Notes: generated by a model not told the origin, from the letters alone. Positions 8,252-17,090 are shown, counted from the first letter of the stretch. The stretch: 64,000 bases of DNA from DASZJY01 sp036260255 (GCA_036260255.1 DATAAF010000075.1:17630-81629), one strand, 5' to 3'. Translations and numbers: made by a program.

Positions 8252-9549
8252 GCCTCCACCTCCAGGTCGGTCTCCAGGTCGTGGTCCGCGCCCTCGTCTC
8301 CCACCGCCCGCCGGTAGAACGCGGCGTGCGCGACCAGGTTGGCGCCGAGGGCGGCGAGGCTCGCCCACGCCGCTCCCGCCGCACCGAAGCGGGGGATCAG
8401 GGCGAAGTTGAGCGCCACGTTGCTCACCGTCAGGACCAGCGCGGCGTCCTGCAGCTCCCGGCCCCTGGCGTGAGCGGCGAGGAAGGCGTTGAACACGCCC
8501 GTGACCCCCCGCACGAGTTGGGCCAGCGCCAGTGGGAGCACCAGCCCGACGGCCGGCCCGTACCGTCCCGAGAGGGCGAGGTCGGCGAACGGCCGAGCCA
8601 GCACCACCGCCAGGATGGCGGCGACCGATCCCAGGGCGGCGGCGAGGGCGATCGGTCCGGCGCCGATGGTGCGCTCACGGGCCAGGCGGGGGAACAACGC
8701 CGCCGCCATGCCGGCGGCCGGCAGGCCCACGGGGAAGGCCAGAGCAGCGGCGAGCGTGTAGAAGCCCACCGTCGACGCGTCGGTGAACACGGCGACCATG
8801 AGGACGTCCATGTTGTAGGTCCCGATGCTGAGGACGCGCCCTACGTAGGCCTGCGCTCCGTAGGCGCGGGCTTCCCGGGCCAGGGCGCGGGCATAGGACG
8901 CGACGCCCCGCCAGCGCGGCTTCAGGCACAGGACGAGGAGCGCCCACGCCGCCAGCGTCGCCAGGGTCTCCAGCAGCAAAGTCGTGGACAAGCGAAGCCG
9001 GCCGTCCCATCCGAGGGACGCGGCGACGGCGCCGACGAACAGCGCCCGTCCGACGACGGTGGCGACGGAGTACACGTGCAGCCGATCGAGGCCTTGCGAC
9101 AACTGCTCGGCCACGAACCGGAACGGGTAGGCGAGGGCGAGCGGCGCGACGAGGCGCAAGGCAGGACCGGCGGAGACGTTGAACCAGCGGTCCACGAAGA
9201 ACGACGAGCAGTACAGCGTCAGGCAGAAGGCGGCGCCGACGGGGACGTACGTCACCAGCGTCGCCCCGAACACCTCCCGTCCCCGGGCACCGTCGCTCAC
9301 CGCCGCCAGCCGGCCGGCGGGGAGGAAGAGGCCGAACTCGAACAGCATGGCCAGGAGCGGGATGAAGGCCGAGACGAAGGCGTAGCTGCCGAAGTCCTCG
9401 GTCGTCATCAGGCGGGCCAGCAGCGTCATCGCGACCGCGCCGAGCACCGTCGCCACCAGGTTCGACGTCACGTAGGCGGTCGCCTGGCCCGCCGCCCGTG
9501 ACCACCGCGCCCGCGTCGACGTCGTGGTCGCTCCCCCGCCCCGCTCCAC
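8239..9549 (-). CDS. Polysaccharide flippase (oligosaccharide transporter of the MOP family)
   Basis: The 436-residue protein has a long run of transmembrane helices typical of Wzx-like flippases. It opens with the N-terminal signature GQATAYVTSNLVATVLGAVA, and RLMTTEDFGSYAFV follows. It would move lipid-linked oligosaccharide across the membrane. The GTG at 9549 is chosen because it begins four bases after the upstream glycosyltransferase stop. Its last codons overlap the methyltransferase start. A second flippase of the same superfamily occurs at 32262-33782, so the region may build more than one glycan. Confidence 0.85.
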   Translation of the reverse strand: MERGGGATTTSTRARWSRAAGQATAYVTSNLVATVLGAVAMTLLARLMTTEDFGSYAFVSAFIPLLAMLFEFGLFLPAGRLAAVSDGARGREVFGATLVTYVPVGAAFCLTLYCSSFFVDRWFNVSAGPALRLVAPLALAYPFRFVAEQLSQGLDRLHVYSVATVVGRALFVGAVAASLGWDGRLRLSTTLLLETLATLAAWALLVLCLKPRWRGVASYARALAREARAYGAQAYVGRVLSIGTYNMDVLMVAVFTDASTVGFYTLAAALAFPVGLPAAGMAAALFPRLARERTIGAGPIALAAALGSVAAILAVVLARPFADLALSGRYGPAVGLVLPLALAQLVRGVTGVFNAFLAAHARGRELQDAALVLTVSNVALNFALIPRFGAAGAAWASLAALGANLVAHAAFYRRAVGDEGADHDLETDLEVEACPA

Positions 9550-9553
9550 GTCC

Positions 9554-11332
9554 CTAGCGGTCCTCGCCCGAGAGGAGGCCCTCCTCGGCCAGGCGGTCGA
9601 CGATGTCGCCCGCCCTGCGGTCCCAACCGTGGCGCGCCACCGCCTCGGCGCGTGCCTGCTCTCCCAGGCGGCGGCCCCGGTCGGCAAGCGAGAGCACCTG
9701 CCGGATGGCGGACGCCAGGGCGCCGGGCTCCCCGGGCGCCACCAGGCGCGCTGTCCTCCCGTCTTCGAGCACGTCGGCGAGCTGCTCGAGGGCGCTGGCG
9801 ACGATCGGCCGGCCCAGCGCCATGTACTCGAACAACTTGGTCGGCGACCCGAAGAAGGGCGTCCCCGGCAGCGGCAGGTGGGGCGAGGCCAGGACGTCGC
9901 AACCGGAGAGCCGCGCCAGCGTGACGTCGTGGGCCAGCGTCCCCGTCCATTCCACGCGTGCCGCCACGCCCAGTGCGGCGGCGAGGGCCTGGCACGCGGG
10001 CCGTCCGGGGCCGTCCCCGACGAGGAGCAGCCGGACGCCGGGCGGGAGCGCGGTCAGGCTGCGGACGAGCACCTCGGCGCCGTGCCACGGACCGAAGGAG
10101 CCGACCCAGCCCACGACCGCCTCACCCCTCGACCTGTTCCCGATCGGCCACACCGGCGCGGGCACGGCGGAGAGGTCGACGCCGTTGGGCACGACCATCA
10201 CGCGCCGGGCCGGCGCGCCGGCGGCCACTGCCATCTCGGCGGCCCGCTCGGAGACCGCGGCCACCAGGTGGGCCCCTCGGGCGACCTCTCGCTCGATCGA
10301 CACGGCCAGGGGGTCGACGAAGCGCCGCTTCATCCCGGCGAACGGTCCAGGGCTGCGCCAGCTGTCCCGGGCCCACACCTCCGACGCGTTCCACTCGAGG
10401 ACCAGTGGCCGCCGCAGCCGGCGGGCCGCCTCGAGCCCGGACCGGGTGCAGTAGTCGTGGCGCTGGTAGACGAACGAGGGCAGTCGTCGGCATCCCACGG
10501 CGAGGGCGGTGGCACGGAAGGGCCGGTTGCTGGTGACGCGCTCCATGTCCCAGGTGAGGCGGCCGCCGCGAGGAACCGGGGGCGCGAGGCTGACCTTGTC
10601 GACCACCGCGGCCAGCTGCGCCGGGGGCCGGACGGCGGTGACCAGGCGGACGCAGAACCCCTTCTGGCCGAAGCCCCCGAGGATGCCGCTGATGTGGGTG
10701 ACGGACCCGCCCACCCGCGACTCGGGCGAGCCGCGCCACATCGCGAGGATCGAAGGCCCGGGTCCGTCACGAGATCCGGCAAGGGGCAGGTCGGGAAGAG
10801 CTGCTCTCCGGCCGCAGAGGTGCCTGACCGCTTCGGCCGATGCCAGCCCCGCCCCTATGACGACGTCGGCCGGCGCCGCGCCGAGCGAACGCAGGAGCGA
10901 GCGCCGGCTCAGCTCGACCACCCCGTCGCGCTCCTCGTCCACCAGCACGCGCCGGCGAACCGGGGCCAGGGCGAGCGCCAGCTCGTAGACGTGGGGGTGG
11001 GCCTGGCGGGGCCACGCGGTGCTGTGCAGGGCGAGCGTCTCGATGCCCGTCTCGTGTATGCGCGCGGGAAAGGTGGTCCCCAGCTCGGCGATCTCCGCAC
11101 CGGTCAGGACGAGCTCGGGCTCGACGCCCACCGAGCCGAGGAACCGCTCGGCCGCCCACCTCGACGACGCGGCGAGGACGCCGACCCGTCCGACGGGCAG
11201 CGAGGTGAGCGAGAGCGACGTGGCGTTCCCTTTCCGAGACGGACGGCCGGCTTCCCTTCGGGTGCGGCGTACGGGGGAGCGAAGGGAAGCCGGAGCCGAC
11301 TCGATGGTCGTCGACGGGCGCCGTCGGGCCAA
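9554..11332 (-). CDS. GT4-type glycosyltransferase with an N-terminal extension
   Basis: The C-terminal two thirds form a GT-B glycosyltransferase. They include VVPNGVDLSAVPAP, the strand VVGWVGSFGPWHGAEVLV, and the nucleotide-sugar-site region ending FEYMALGRPIVAS. About 190 residues precede the usual GT4 start; they begin around RVGVLAASSRWAAERFLG and may be an extra sugar-binding or partner domain. The only in-frame start at the 5' end is a TTG at 11332 without a good ribosome binding site, and a strong 14-base inverted repeat (11247-11293) falls within the first codons, so the true start is uncertain. It heads an operon with the flippase and methyltransferase. Confidence 0.75.
   Translation of the reverse strand: MARRRPSTTIESAPASLRSPVRRTRREAGRPSRKGNATSLSLTSLPVGRVGVLAASSRWAAERFLGSVGVEPELVLTGAEIAELGTTFPARIHETGIETLALHSTAWPRQAHPHVYELALALAPVRRRVLVDEERDGVVELSRRSLLRSLGAAPADVVIGAGLASAEAVRHLCGRRAALPDLPLAGSRDGPGPSILAMWRGSPESRVGGSVTHISGILGGFGQKGFCVRLVTAVRPPAQLAAVVDKVSLAPPVPRGGRLTWDMERVTSNRPFRATALAVGCRRLPSFVYQRHDYCTRSGLEAARRLRRPLVLEWNASEVWARDSWRSPGPFAGMKRRFVDPLAVSIEREVARGAHLVAAVSERAAEMAVAAGAPARRVMVVPNGVDLSAVPAPVWPIGNRSRGEAVVGWVGSFGPWHGAEVLVRSLTALPPGVRLLLVGDGPGRPACQALAAALGVAARVEWTGTLAHDVTLARLSGCDVLASPHLPLPGTPFFGSPTKLFEYMALGRPIVASALEQLADVLEDGRTARLVAPGEPGALASAIRQVLSLADRGRRLGEQARAEAVARHGWDRRAGDIVDRLAEEGLLSGEDR
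11247..11293. repeat. Perfect 14-base inverted repeat with 19-base loop
   Basis: CCGGCTTCCCTTCG at 11247-11260 is matched exactly by its reverse complement at 11280-11293. The element lies in the divergent interval between the glycosyltransferase and the small receiver gene, or within the first codons of the glycosyltransferase if its TTG start is right. It has no T-tract. It could be a transcript hairpin, a protein-binding site or a small repetitive element. Confidence 0.7.
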
Positions 11333-11411
11333 GGGGGACTCGCTCCCATGGGGACGTGGGAGGTTTCGCCCACCGAGATCGGGATCCCGGCAAACCTAGG
11401 GTTCGGGGACC

Positions 11412-11864
11412 ATGACCGGCCGTATCCGGATCGTGGTCGCCGCCCGGACCGTGCTGATGAGGAACGTGCTGCGGTACTCGTGCGAGCCGGTCGGCGCGGT
11501 GACGGTAGGCGAGGCGTCCACCGCAAGGGACCTGGTGGCGCTGTGCCGTGACCTGCGCCCCGACGTGGTCGTCACCGACGCGTCGCTGGAGGACGGCGAG
11601 ATCGACGACCGGCTGCCCCTCGTGCTGGACGCTGGGTGCAGGGTGCTCGCCCTCTGCGGCGACTGCGTGCCGGAGCGACTGACGTCGCTGCTGGCCGAGG
11701 GCGCCTCGGGCTGCCTCCTGCACGACGACCGGCCCGAGCAGGTGGCAGAGGCCGTGCGGGCCATCGCGTCGGGAGCGGCGGTCCTCCACCCCGTCGCCGC
11801 CGGCACCATCCTGCGCCAGTGGAGACGGCTCCGCGGGACCCGCCGAGGGGTGCCCGAGCACTGA
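11412..11864 (+). CDS. Stand-alone receiver-like protein
   Basis: The 150-residue protein has the alternating strand-helix pattern of a response-regulator receiver: IRIVVAARTVLMRNVLRY, then DVVVTDASLEDGEID, VLALCGDC and GASGCLLHDDRPEQVAEAV. The phosphoacceptor position keeps an Asp (VVTDAS), but the acidic pair normally found after strand 1 is replaced by AR. There is no output domain. It precedes the BY-kinase/DUF4012 genes on the same strand and probably acts in their control, or as a protein-protein adaptor. The phosphorylation state is unclear given the missing acidic pair. Confidence 0.65.
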   Translation: MTGRIRIVVAARTVLMRNVLRYSCEPVGAVTVGEASTARDLVALCRDLRPDVVVTDASLEDGEIDDRLPLVLDAGCRVLALCGDCVPERLTSLLAEGASGCLLHDDRPEQVAEAVRAIASGAAVLHPVAAGTILRQWRRLRGTRRGVPEH

Positions 11865-12023
11865 GCCGTCCCGGTCCCGGCGGCGTCGCGACCTCGCCGG
11901 CGGTCCCCCCCCTACGGTCCCGGTGGGGGCCTCAACCCCTGGTTCCCCGCTCCGCTCCCCTCGTAGCTTCGCCGTGTCCGTCAGGGGGTCCCTGGCGCAG
12001 GCGCCTGGTCGAACGGAGACGCT

Positions 12024-13826
12024 TTGGAGCTACGCCAGTACGTGGTCGTCCTCAGACGCCACAAGTGGCTGATCCTGCAGGCAGTCGTCATCGTGTGCGC
12101 GGTCGCCGCCGGCCTGTCGACGCTCCAGGAACCGCGCTACCGCGCCACTGCCCGAGTGCTGTTGCACCCGAACGACCCGGCCGAGCAGCTCTACGCCGAC
12201 AACGCCGCCCCGCGCCTGCTCACCGACCCCGATCGCTACGTGTCCGGGCAGATCGACGTCATCGAGAGCCCGAGCGTCCGGCGCGAGGCGGCCCGGCTGC
12301 TCGGCCTCGAGGCGAGGCCGGCGGCCCTGACGTCGGCCGTGTCGGTCCGCCAGGACGGCAACTCGGACGTGCTCGAGATCTCGGCCACCGAGCGAAGCCC
12401 GCATCGCGCCGCGCGCATAGCCAACGCGGTGGCGCGGGCGTACATCGAGAACCGCCGGGCCAGAACCGTCCAAGGACTGGACCGGGCGGTCGAGGAGGCC
12501 CAGCAGAAGCTGGCCGAGCTCGAGACGCGGATGGCCGAGCTCGACGCCCAACTGGCCGCCCTCGGGACGTCGGGCCCGGCGTCGTCCCGGGACCCCGAAG
12601 AGAGGCCGATCACCCGTGAGAGCCTCCTGGCGGCAAGGCAGGCGGTGAGCGACCAGTACCAGAGCCTCTACGCGCGCCAGCAGGAGCTGGTGGTCAACAA
12701 GAGCCTGAAGCAGGGCGAGGCGGAGATCGTCTCCGACGCCAAGGCCCCCGCCGCGCCGACGAGCCCCAACCCGTGGCGGAACGGCGTCCTGGGTGCCGTC
12801 GGTGGTCTGCTCCTCGGACTGGCGGCCGCCTTCCTGAAGGAGCAGCTGGACGAGCGCCTCCGCTCGCGGGAGGAGGTGGAGCGGGCGAACGGGCTGCCGG
12901 TGCTCGCGGAGATCCCTCTCGACGTCGGGGCGGCGCGCGACCTGGTCGTGACGATGGAGCACCCGCTCGGGTCGGTGGCCGAGGCGGTACGATCGCTGCG
13001 CAGCAGCCTGCTGTTCCTCGACGTGGACCGGTCGGCCAAGCGGCTCGTCGTGACGAGCCCCGGTCCTGCCGAGGGCAAGTCCTTCGTGGCCGCCAACCTG
13101 GCGGCCGCCTACGCCCAGGCCGGGTTCTCGACCATTCTGGTCTCGGGCGACCTCCGCCGACCCCGGCTCGACTCTCTCCTCGGGTCACCGTCCGGCGAGG
13201 GGCTCTCGGACGTCGTCTCCGAGCTCTCCAGCTCGCGGTGGGGGCCCGAGGCCCTCGGCGACCGGACCGGCGCGGCAACCAACGGCAGCGCGGCGACGAG
13301 GGCGGCGGTCGTCTCGGGGGCGAGGGTGCGGTCCTTCTGGCTCCACCACGAGTTGGAGAGGGTGCTGGCCGAGACGCCGGTCGCCGGCCTGCGGCTGCTG
13401 CCCGCGGGCGGGCCGACGCCCAACCCGGCAGAGCTGCTCGGCTCACTCGCCGCCGGCGCGGTCTTCGACGAGCTGTCCGACCTCGCCGACGTCGTCGTCG
13501 TCGACACACCGCCCGTGCTCGCGGTGACCGACGCAACCATCCTGGCGGCCAAGGCCGACGGCGTCATCCTCGTCAACGCCCTGGGCCAGACCCGGCGCGA
13601 CGCGGCGGTGCGGAGCAAGCAGACGCTGGAGAACGTCGGCGCCCGGCTGTTGGGGGTGGTGGTCAACAAGGTGCGAGCTTCGAGCGACTCGTACTTCTAC
13701 TACTCGGGGTACTACGGGACCGACCAGGCGGGGAATGGCGGGGCCCGAAGCTCGTCTCGTCGCCACCGGGACGGCCGGTCGGGGAGACGGCGCCGGCGTC
13801 AGCTGGCGAAGGCGGGCACCGGCTGA
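12024..13826 (+). CDS. Polysaccharide chain-length / BY-kinase-type protein (Wzc-like)
   Basis: The 600-residue protein starts at TTG with GGAG five bases upstream. Residues 1-40 contain the Wzz-type start (RQYVVVLRRHKWLILQAVVI) with the first membrane helix. A coiled coil lies around 150-185 and the second helix around 255. A BY-kinase domain follows, with Walker A GPAEGKSF, an A-prime-like ILVSGDLRRP and Walker B VVVVDTPPVL. A Tyr cluster (SYFYYSGYYG) lies near the C-terminus. It would control polymer length and export by cycles of tyrosine phosphorylation. The A-prime motif has Ser where Asp is usual, and an insertion of about 60 residues separates A-prime from Walker B. Confidence 0.88.
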   Translation: MELRQYVVVLRRHKWLILQAVVIVCAVAAGLSTLQEPRYRATARVLLHPNDPAEQLYADNAAPRLLTDPDRYVSGQIDVIESPSVRREAARLLGLEARPAALTSAVSVRQDGNSDVLEISATERSPHRAARIANAVARAYIENRRARTVQGLDRAVEEAQQKLAELETRMAELDAQLAALGTSGPASSRDPEERPITRESLLAARQAVSDQYQSLYARQQELVVNKSLKQGEAEIVSDAKAPAAPTSPNPWRNGVLGAVGGLLLGLAAAFLKEQLDERLRSREEVERANGLPVLAEIPLDVGAARDLVVTMEHPLGSVAEAVRSLRSSLLFLDVDRSAKRLVVTSPGPAEGKSFVAANLAAAYAQAGFSTILVSGDLRRPRLDSLLGSPSGEGLSDVVSELSSSRWGPEALGDRTGAATNGSAATRAAVVSGARVRSFWLHHELERVLAETPVAGLRLLPAGGPTPNPAELLGSLAAGAVFDELSDLADVVVVDTPPVLAVTDATILAAKADGVILVNALGQTRRDAAVRSKQTLENVGARLLGVVVNKVRASSDSYFYYSGYYGTDQAGNGGARSSSRRHRDGRSGRRRRRQLAKAGTG

Positions 13827-13829
13827 CGG

Positions 13830-15689
13830 ATGGCCCGCCGCCACCCGACGGCCACGTGGAGACGGGCACGCAAGGTCGCGCTTCTCTCGAGTGCCGCAGT
13901 CGCGGTAGCGGTCGGGGCCCTCACCGTCTGGTCCCTGCAGCGGTCGGCGGCCGACGGGGCCGGCCACCTCGAGGACGGGTTGGCCCTCACCGGGAGAGGC
14001 GAGACGGGCGCGGCGGAGCATGAGCTCCGGGAAGCGCGGCGCTCGTTCCGAGCCGGCCGCGCCCACCTCGAGCGGTGGTGGCTCCGGCCGGCCCGGCGCA
14101 TCCCCCTGCTCGACCGCCAGGTCGCCGGCGCCGCCGCCCTCTTCGAGACGGGCGAGGACCTGAGCGCGACGGCGCTGGCGACCGCCCAGCGGGCCGGTCC
14201 GGAGCGCTTGAGGCTCGGTGGGGGGCTCCTCGATCTCGACGGGGTGAGGGAGCTCGGCGACGCCCTGGAGGAAGCCTCCCGTTCGCTCGAGCGCGCCGAC
14301 CGGCGGCTGGCGGACGCCGGGCGCGGCTTCCTCGTCCCGTTCCTCGACGGCGCCCTCGTCGACGCCCGCGCCCGGGTGCGTTCCGGTCTGGGCGACGCCC
14401 GGACGGCGGTGCTCGCCGCCCGCCTCGTACCTGCGCTCTTCGGAGAGGCGGGACCGCGCCGGTACTTCCTCGCCGTCCAGACGCCGGCGGAGTCGAGGGC
14501 GAGCGGCGGCATCGCCGGAAGCTTCGGCGAGCTCACCTTCGACGGGGGCAGGGTGCGCCTCGAACGCATCGGGCGGTCCCGCGACCTGAACCTGGGCGGC
14601 CACCCGCCCGGGCGCACTCTCGACGGACCGCCGGACTACGTCGCCCGCTACGGACGCTTCCGTCCCGAACGGAGCTGGCAGAACGTCACGATGTCTCCCG
14701 ACTTCCCGTCGGTGGCGCGAGTGATCGAGCAGCTGTACCCGCAGTCCGGTGGTCGCCACGTCGACGGGGTGATCAGCGTCGACCCGATCGCCCTGGCCGC
14801 CCTCCTCCGGGTGACGGGGCCGGTGCGGGTGCCCGAGTGGCCGGACCCGCTCTCGGCGGGCAACGCCGCCGACGTCCTCCTGCGCCACCAGTACACGCGC
14901 TTCCCCGGCGCCGAGAGGGTCGACTTCCTCGAGTCGACCGCCAAGGCCGTCTTCGACCGGTTGTCGAACGCCACCGTGCCCTCGCCGGGCGCGCTGATGA
15001 GGGCGCTGGCGCCGGTCGTCCGCGGCCGGCACCTCCAGCTGCACAGCACCAGGCCCGAGGAGCAGCAGCTGTTCGCGCTGATCGGTGCGGACGGGGCCAT
15101 GCCCGCCGTCCGGGGAGACTTCCTCTCGGTCGTCGTCCAGAACGCCGGGGGCAACAAGCTCGACGCCTTCCTGCACCGCGCGATCCGCTACCACGTCACC
15201 GTCGACCCCGACACCGGAAGGACGGAGGCCGACGCCGTTGTGCGGCTGGAGAGCACGGCCCCCGGCTCGGGCCTCCCGCCGGCAGTGATCGGGAACTTCG
15301 GTCCACGGCCCGCCAACCCCGGTGACAACCCGCTCTACCTGTCGATCTACTCGCCGCTCACCCTCCGCCGCGCCGCCCTCGACGGCCATCCCTTGCTCAT
15401 GGAGTCCGAGCGCGAGCTGGAGCGCAACGTGTTCTCCGCCTTCGTGACGGTGCCCGCCGGCGGTGCCGTCACCGTCACCGTCCGCCTGGCCGGGTCCCTG
15501 CCAGCCGGGGACACCTACCGCCTCGACGTGAGCCGGCAGCCCACCGCCGCTCCTGACGACCTCGAGCTGACCGTGCGAGCGCCCGGTCGCAAGGTCGTGG
15601 CATCGCGGGGGTTCGCGCCGGGCCAGGCCGCCGGCACCGCCCGCCTCCGGCTAGCGAGCGGCCGGACGTTCGAGGTCGACCTCGAGTGA
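13830..15689 (+). CDS. DUF4012-domain protein, copy 1
   Basis: The 619-residue product begins four bases after the BY-kinase gene and is surely cotranscribed with it. A single N-terminal membrane helix (about 17-35) is followed by a helical region and then the DUF4012 core, recognisable in RRYFLAVQTPAESRASGGIA, SFGELTFDGG and DGVISVDPIALAALLRVTGP. DUF4012 proteins are found in actinobacterial envelope and exopolysaccharide loci. They are anchored with the bulk outside the cell, and their function is not established. The core partly recalls LytR-CpsA-Psr-like proteins, but I do not claim that activity. A second copy lies at 35089-36816. Confidence 0.8.
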   Translation: MARRHPTATWRRARKVALLSSAAVAVAVGALTVWSLQRSAADGAGHLEDGLALTGRGETGAAEHELREARRSFRAGRAHLERWWLRPARRIPLLDRQVAGAAALFETGEDLSATALATAQRAGPERLRLGGGLLDLDGVRELGDALEEASRSLERADRRLADAGRGFLVPFLDGALVDARARVRSGLGDARTAVLAARLVPALFGEAGPRRYFLAVQTPAESRASGGIAGSFGELTFDGGRVRLERIGRSRDLNLGGHPPGRTLDGPPDYVARYGRFRPERSWQNVTMSPDFPSVARVIEQLYPQSGGRHVDGVISVDPIALAALLRVTGPVRVPEWPDPLSAGNAADVLLRHQYTRFPGAERVDFLESTAKAVFDRLSNATVPSPGALMRALAPVVRGRHLQLHSTRPEEQQLFALIGADGAMPAVRGDFLSVVVQNAGGNKLDAFLHRAIRYHVTVDPDTGRTEADAVVRLESTAPGSGLPPAVIGNFGPRPANPGDNPLYLSIYSPLTLRRAALDGHPLLMESERELERNVFSAFVTVPAGGAVTVTVRLAGSLPAGDTYRLDVSRQPTAAPDDLELTVRAPGRKVVASRGFAPGQAAGTARLRLASGRTFEVDLE

Positions 15690-15699
15690 GAGGGCGGCC

Positions 15700-16380
15700 T
15701 CACCCAAGACGTCGCGGGGTGACGTGCTCGAGCGCGTCGTGCGGAGTCGGGTCACCATCGGTGACGCCACCGAGCAGGCCCAGGCTGTGGGCGCGCCCGA
15801 CGGCCTGGGCCCGGTTGCGCACGCCGAGCTTCCGGAACAGGCGGGTCTGAAGGTTCTCGACCGTCTTGGTCGCGATCCCCAGCGCCCGTGCCGTCTGCTT
15901 GACCGACTCGCCCTTGTCGATCGACGCCAGGATGTCGCGCTCCCGCTGGGTCAGCCGAGTGCCCACCCGCTGGCCTTTGCGGTGGCACGCCCGAAGGACG
16001 TCGGCGAGCGCCCGGGTGGCGCGCGGGTCGAGCACCGTGCCGCCCTGGCCCACGGCGAGCACGGCGTCGACGATCTCCTGGGTCGTCGCATCGGTGTGGA
16101 GGATGGCGTCGACTCCCCGCAGCACCGCCTCGACCAGGGCGTGATCGCCGAGGGGGCGGTCGCTGAGGAGGACGATCGCGTTCCCCGGCGGCGACGCCGC
16201 GGCCCAGTCACCGGGGCCCGGCTCCACCAGCACCGCCACGACCGGACCGGTCCGAGCCGCCAGCTGCTCGGCGTCGACCAGCCGGAACCCGGCTCCGGCG
16301 AGGACGTGGTGCACCAGGTCACGGGCCATACCGGGCCGGCCCAGGACGGCGAGCGGGACCGATTCCTGCGGACCCGCCAC
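15700..16380 (-). CDS. LuxR-type regulator with a degenerate receiver (1)
   Basis: The 226-residue protein ends in a LuxR/GerE HTH (LTQRERDILASIDKGESVKQ, then ATKTVENLQTRLFRKLGV). The N-terminal domain follows the receiver pattern but lacks the key residues: strand 3 reads VAVLVEPGPG, with no Asp at the phosphorylation site, and the acidic pair after strand 1 is missing (LAVLGRPGM). It is thus likely phosphorylation-independent. It starts four bases after the stop of the neighbouring regulator, so the two form an operon. Both read toward the DUF4012 gene and end convergent with it. Confidence 0.8.
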   Translation of the reverse strand: MAGPQESVPLAVLGRPGMARDLVHHVLAGAGFRLVDAEQLAARTGPVVAVLVEPGPGDWAAASPPGNAIVLLSDRPLGDHALVEAVLRGVDAILHTDATTQEIVDAVLAVGQGGTVLDPRATRALADVLRACHRKGQRVGTRLTQRERDILASIDKGESVKQTARALGIATKTVENLQTRLFRKLGVRNRAQAVGRAHSLGLLGGVTDGDPTPHDALEHVTPRRLG

Positions 16381-16384
16381 CTGG

Positions 16385-17026
16385 CTAGCTCACGAAGGGG
16401 GCAGGCATGGAGTGGTCGACGAACAGCAGTCCCCGCCGTGTCGCCAGGGCGACGGCGTGGGCCTGGTTCTGCACGTGCAGCTTGGCGAAGATGCGCTGCT
16501 TGTAGTTCTCCACGGTCTTCCGGCTGATGCCGAGCCGGGCCGACGTCTCCTTCGAGGTGGCACCGGTCCCGATGAGCTGGAGGACCTGGCGCTCCCGTTC
16601 GGTGAGGCGGGGCCCTCGGGCGTCACCGCTCGCACCGCCGGACGTCAGTGGTATCACCCGGCCCATCTCGCTCCCCCCGCGGACGGCGTCCAGCACCACC
16701 TCGCTGCCGCACGACGGCGAGAGGAGGGTCTCGATCCCCGACCGCTGCGCCCGCCGGACGAGCGTGGGGTCGGGGCTGGCGGGGAGCCCGATGAGCCGCA
16801 GGGCCCGGTGACGCGCCCGCAAGGAGGCAGCGAGGCGACACGGGTCCCACTCGGTCGCGTCCATCTCCAGGAGCACGACGTCGGGTCGGCGGTCGTCGCA
16901 CACCCGGGTCAGCTCGACCGCCGTCCGTGCCGTCCCGACGACGTCGACGTCGGCGTGACGGCCCAGGAACATCGAAAGGCCCTCTCGGAACAACCGCTGC
17001 CGCTGCTGGACGACGACACGTGCCAT
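16385..17026 (-). CDS. LuxR-type regulator with a degenerate receiver (2)
   Basis: The 213-residue protein is NarL/FixJ-like. It has RLFREGLSMFLGRHADVDVV at the N-terminus and a GerE HTH at the C-terminus (LTERERQVLQLIGTGATSKE, then ISRKTVENYKQRIFAKL). The acidic pair after strand 1 is QQ, and the phosphorylation site reads VVLLEMDATE, with Glu in place of the usual Asp, which could mimic the active state. The start is supported by AAGGAGAG upstream of the ATG. It is divergent from a secreted-protein gene whose promoter lies at 17062-17090, and is a candidate regulator of that gene and of the polysaccharide operon. Confidence 0.82.
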   Translation of the reverse strand: MARVVVQQRQRLFREGLSMFLGRHADVDVVGTARTAVELTRVCDDRRPDVVLLEMDATEWDPCRLAASLRARHRALRLIGLPASPDPTLVRRAQRSGIETLLSPSCGSEVVLDAVRGGSEMGRVIPLTSGGASGDARGPRLTERERQVLQLIGTGATSKETSARLGISRKTVENYKQRIFAKLHVQNQAHAVALATRRGLLFVDHSMPAPFVS

Positions 17027-17061
17027 CTGGTCTCTCCTTGGGACTCGGCACCTTGAGCAGT

Positions 17062-17090
17062 TTGACCGGTTCGATCTTCTTTTCTACTAT
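17062..17090 (+). promoter_or_regulatory. Sigma70-type promoter for the secreted wall-anchored-like protein
   Basis: TTGACC at 17062-17067 and TACTAT at 17085-17090 are separated by exactly 17 bases, close to the housekeeping consensus. The expected transcription start, near 17097, leaves about 30 bases to the ATG at 17129. The spacer is T-rich just before the -10 (CTTCTTTTC). Confidence 0.7.
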
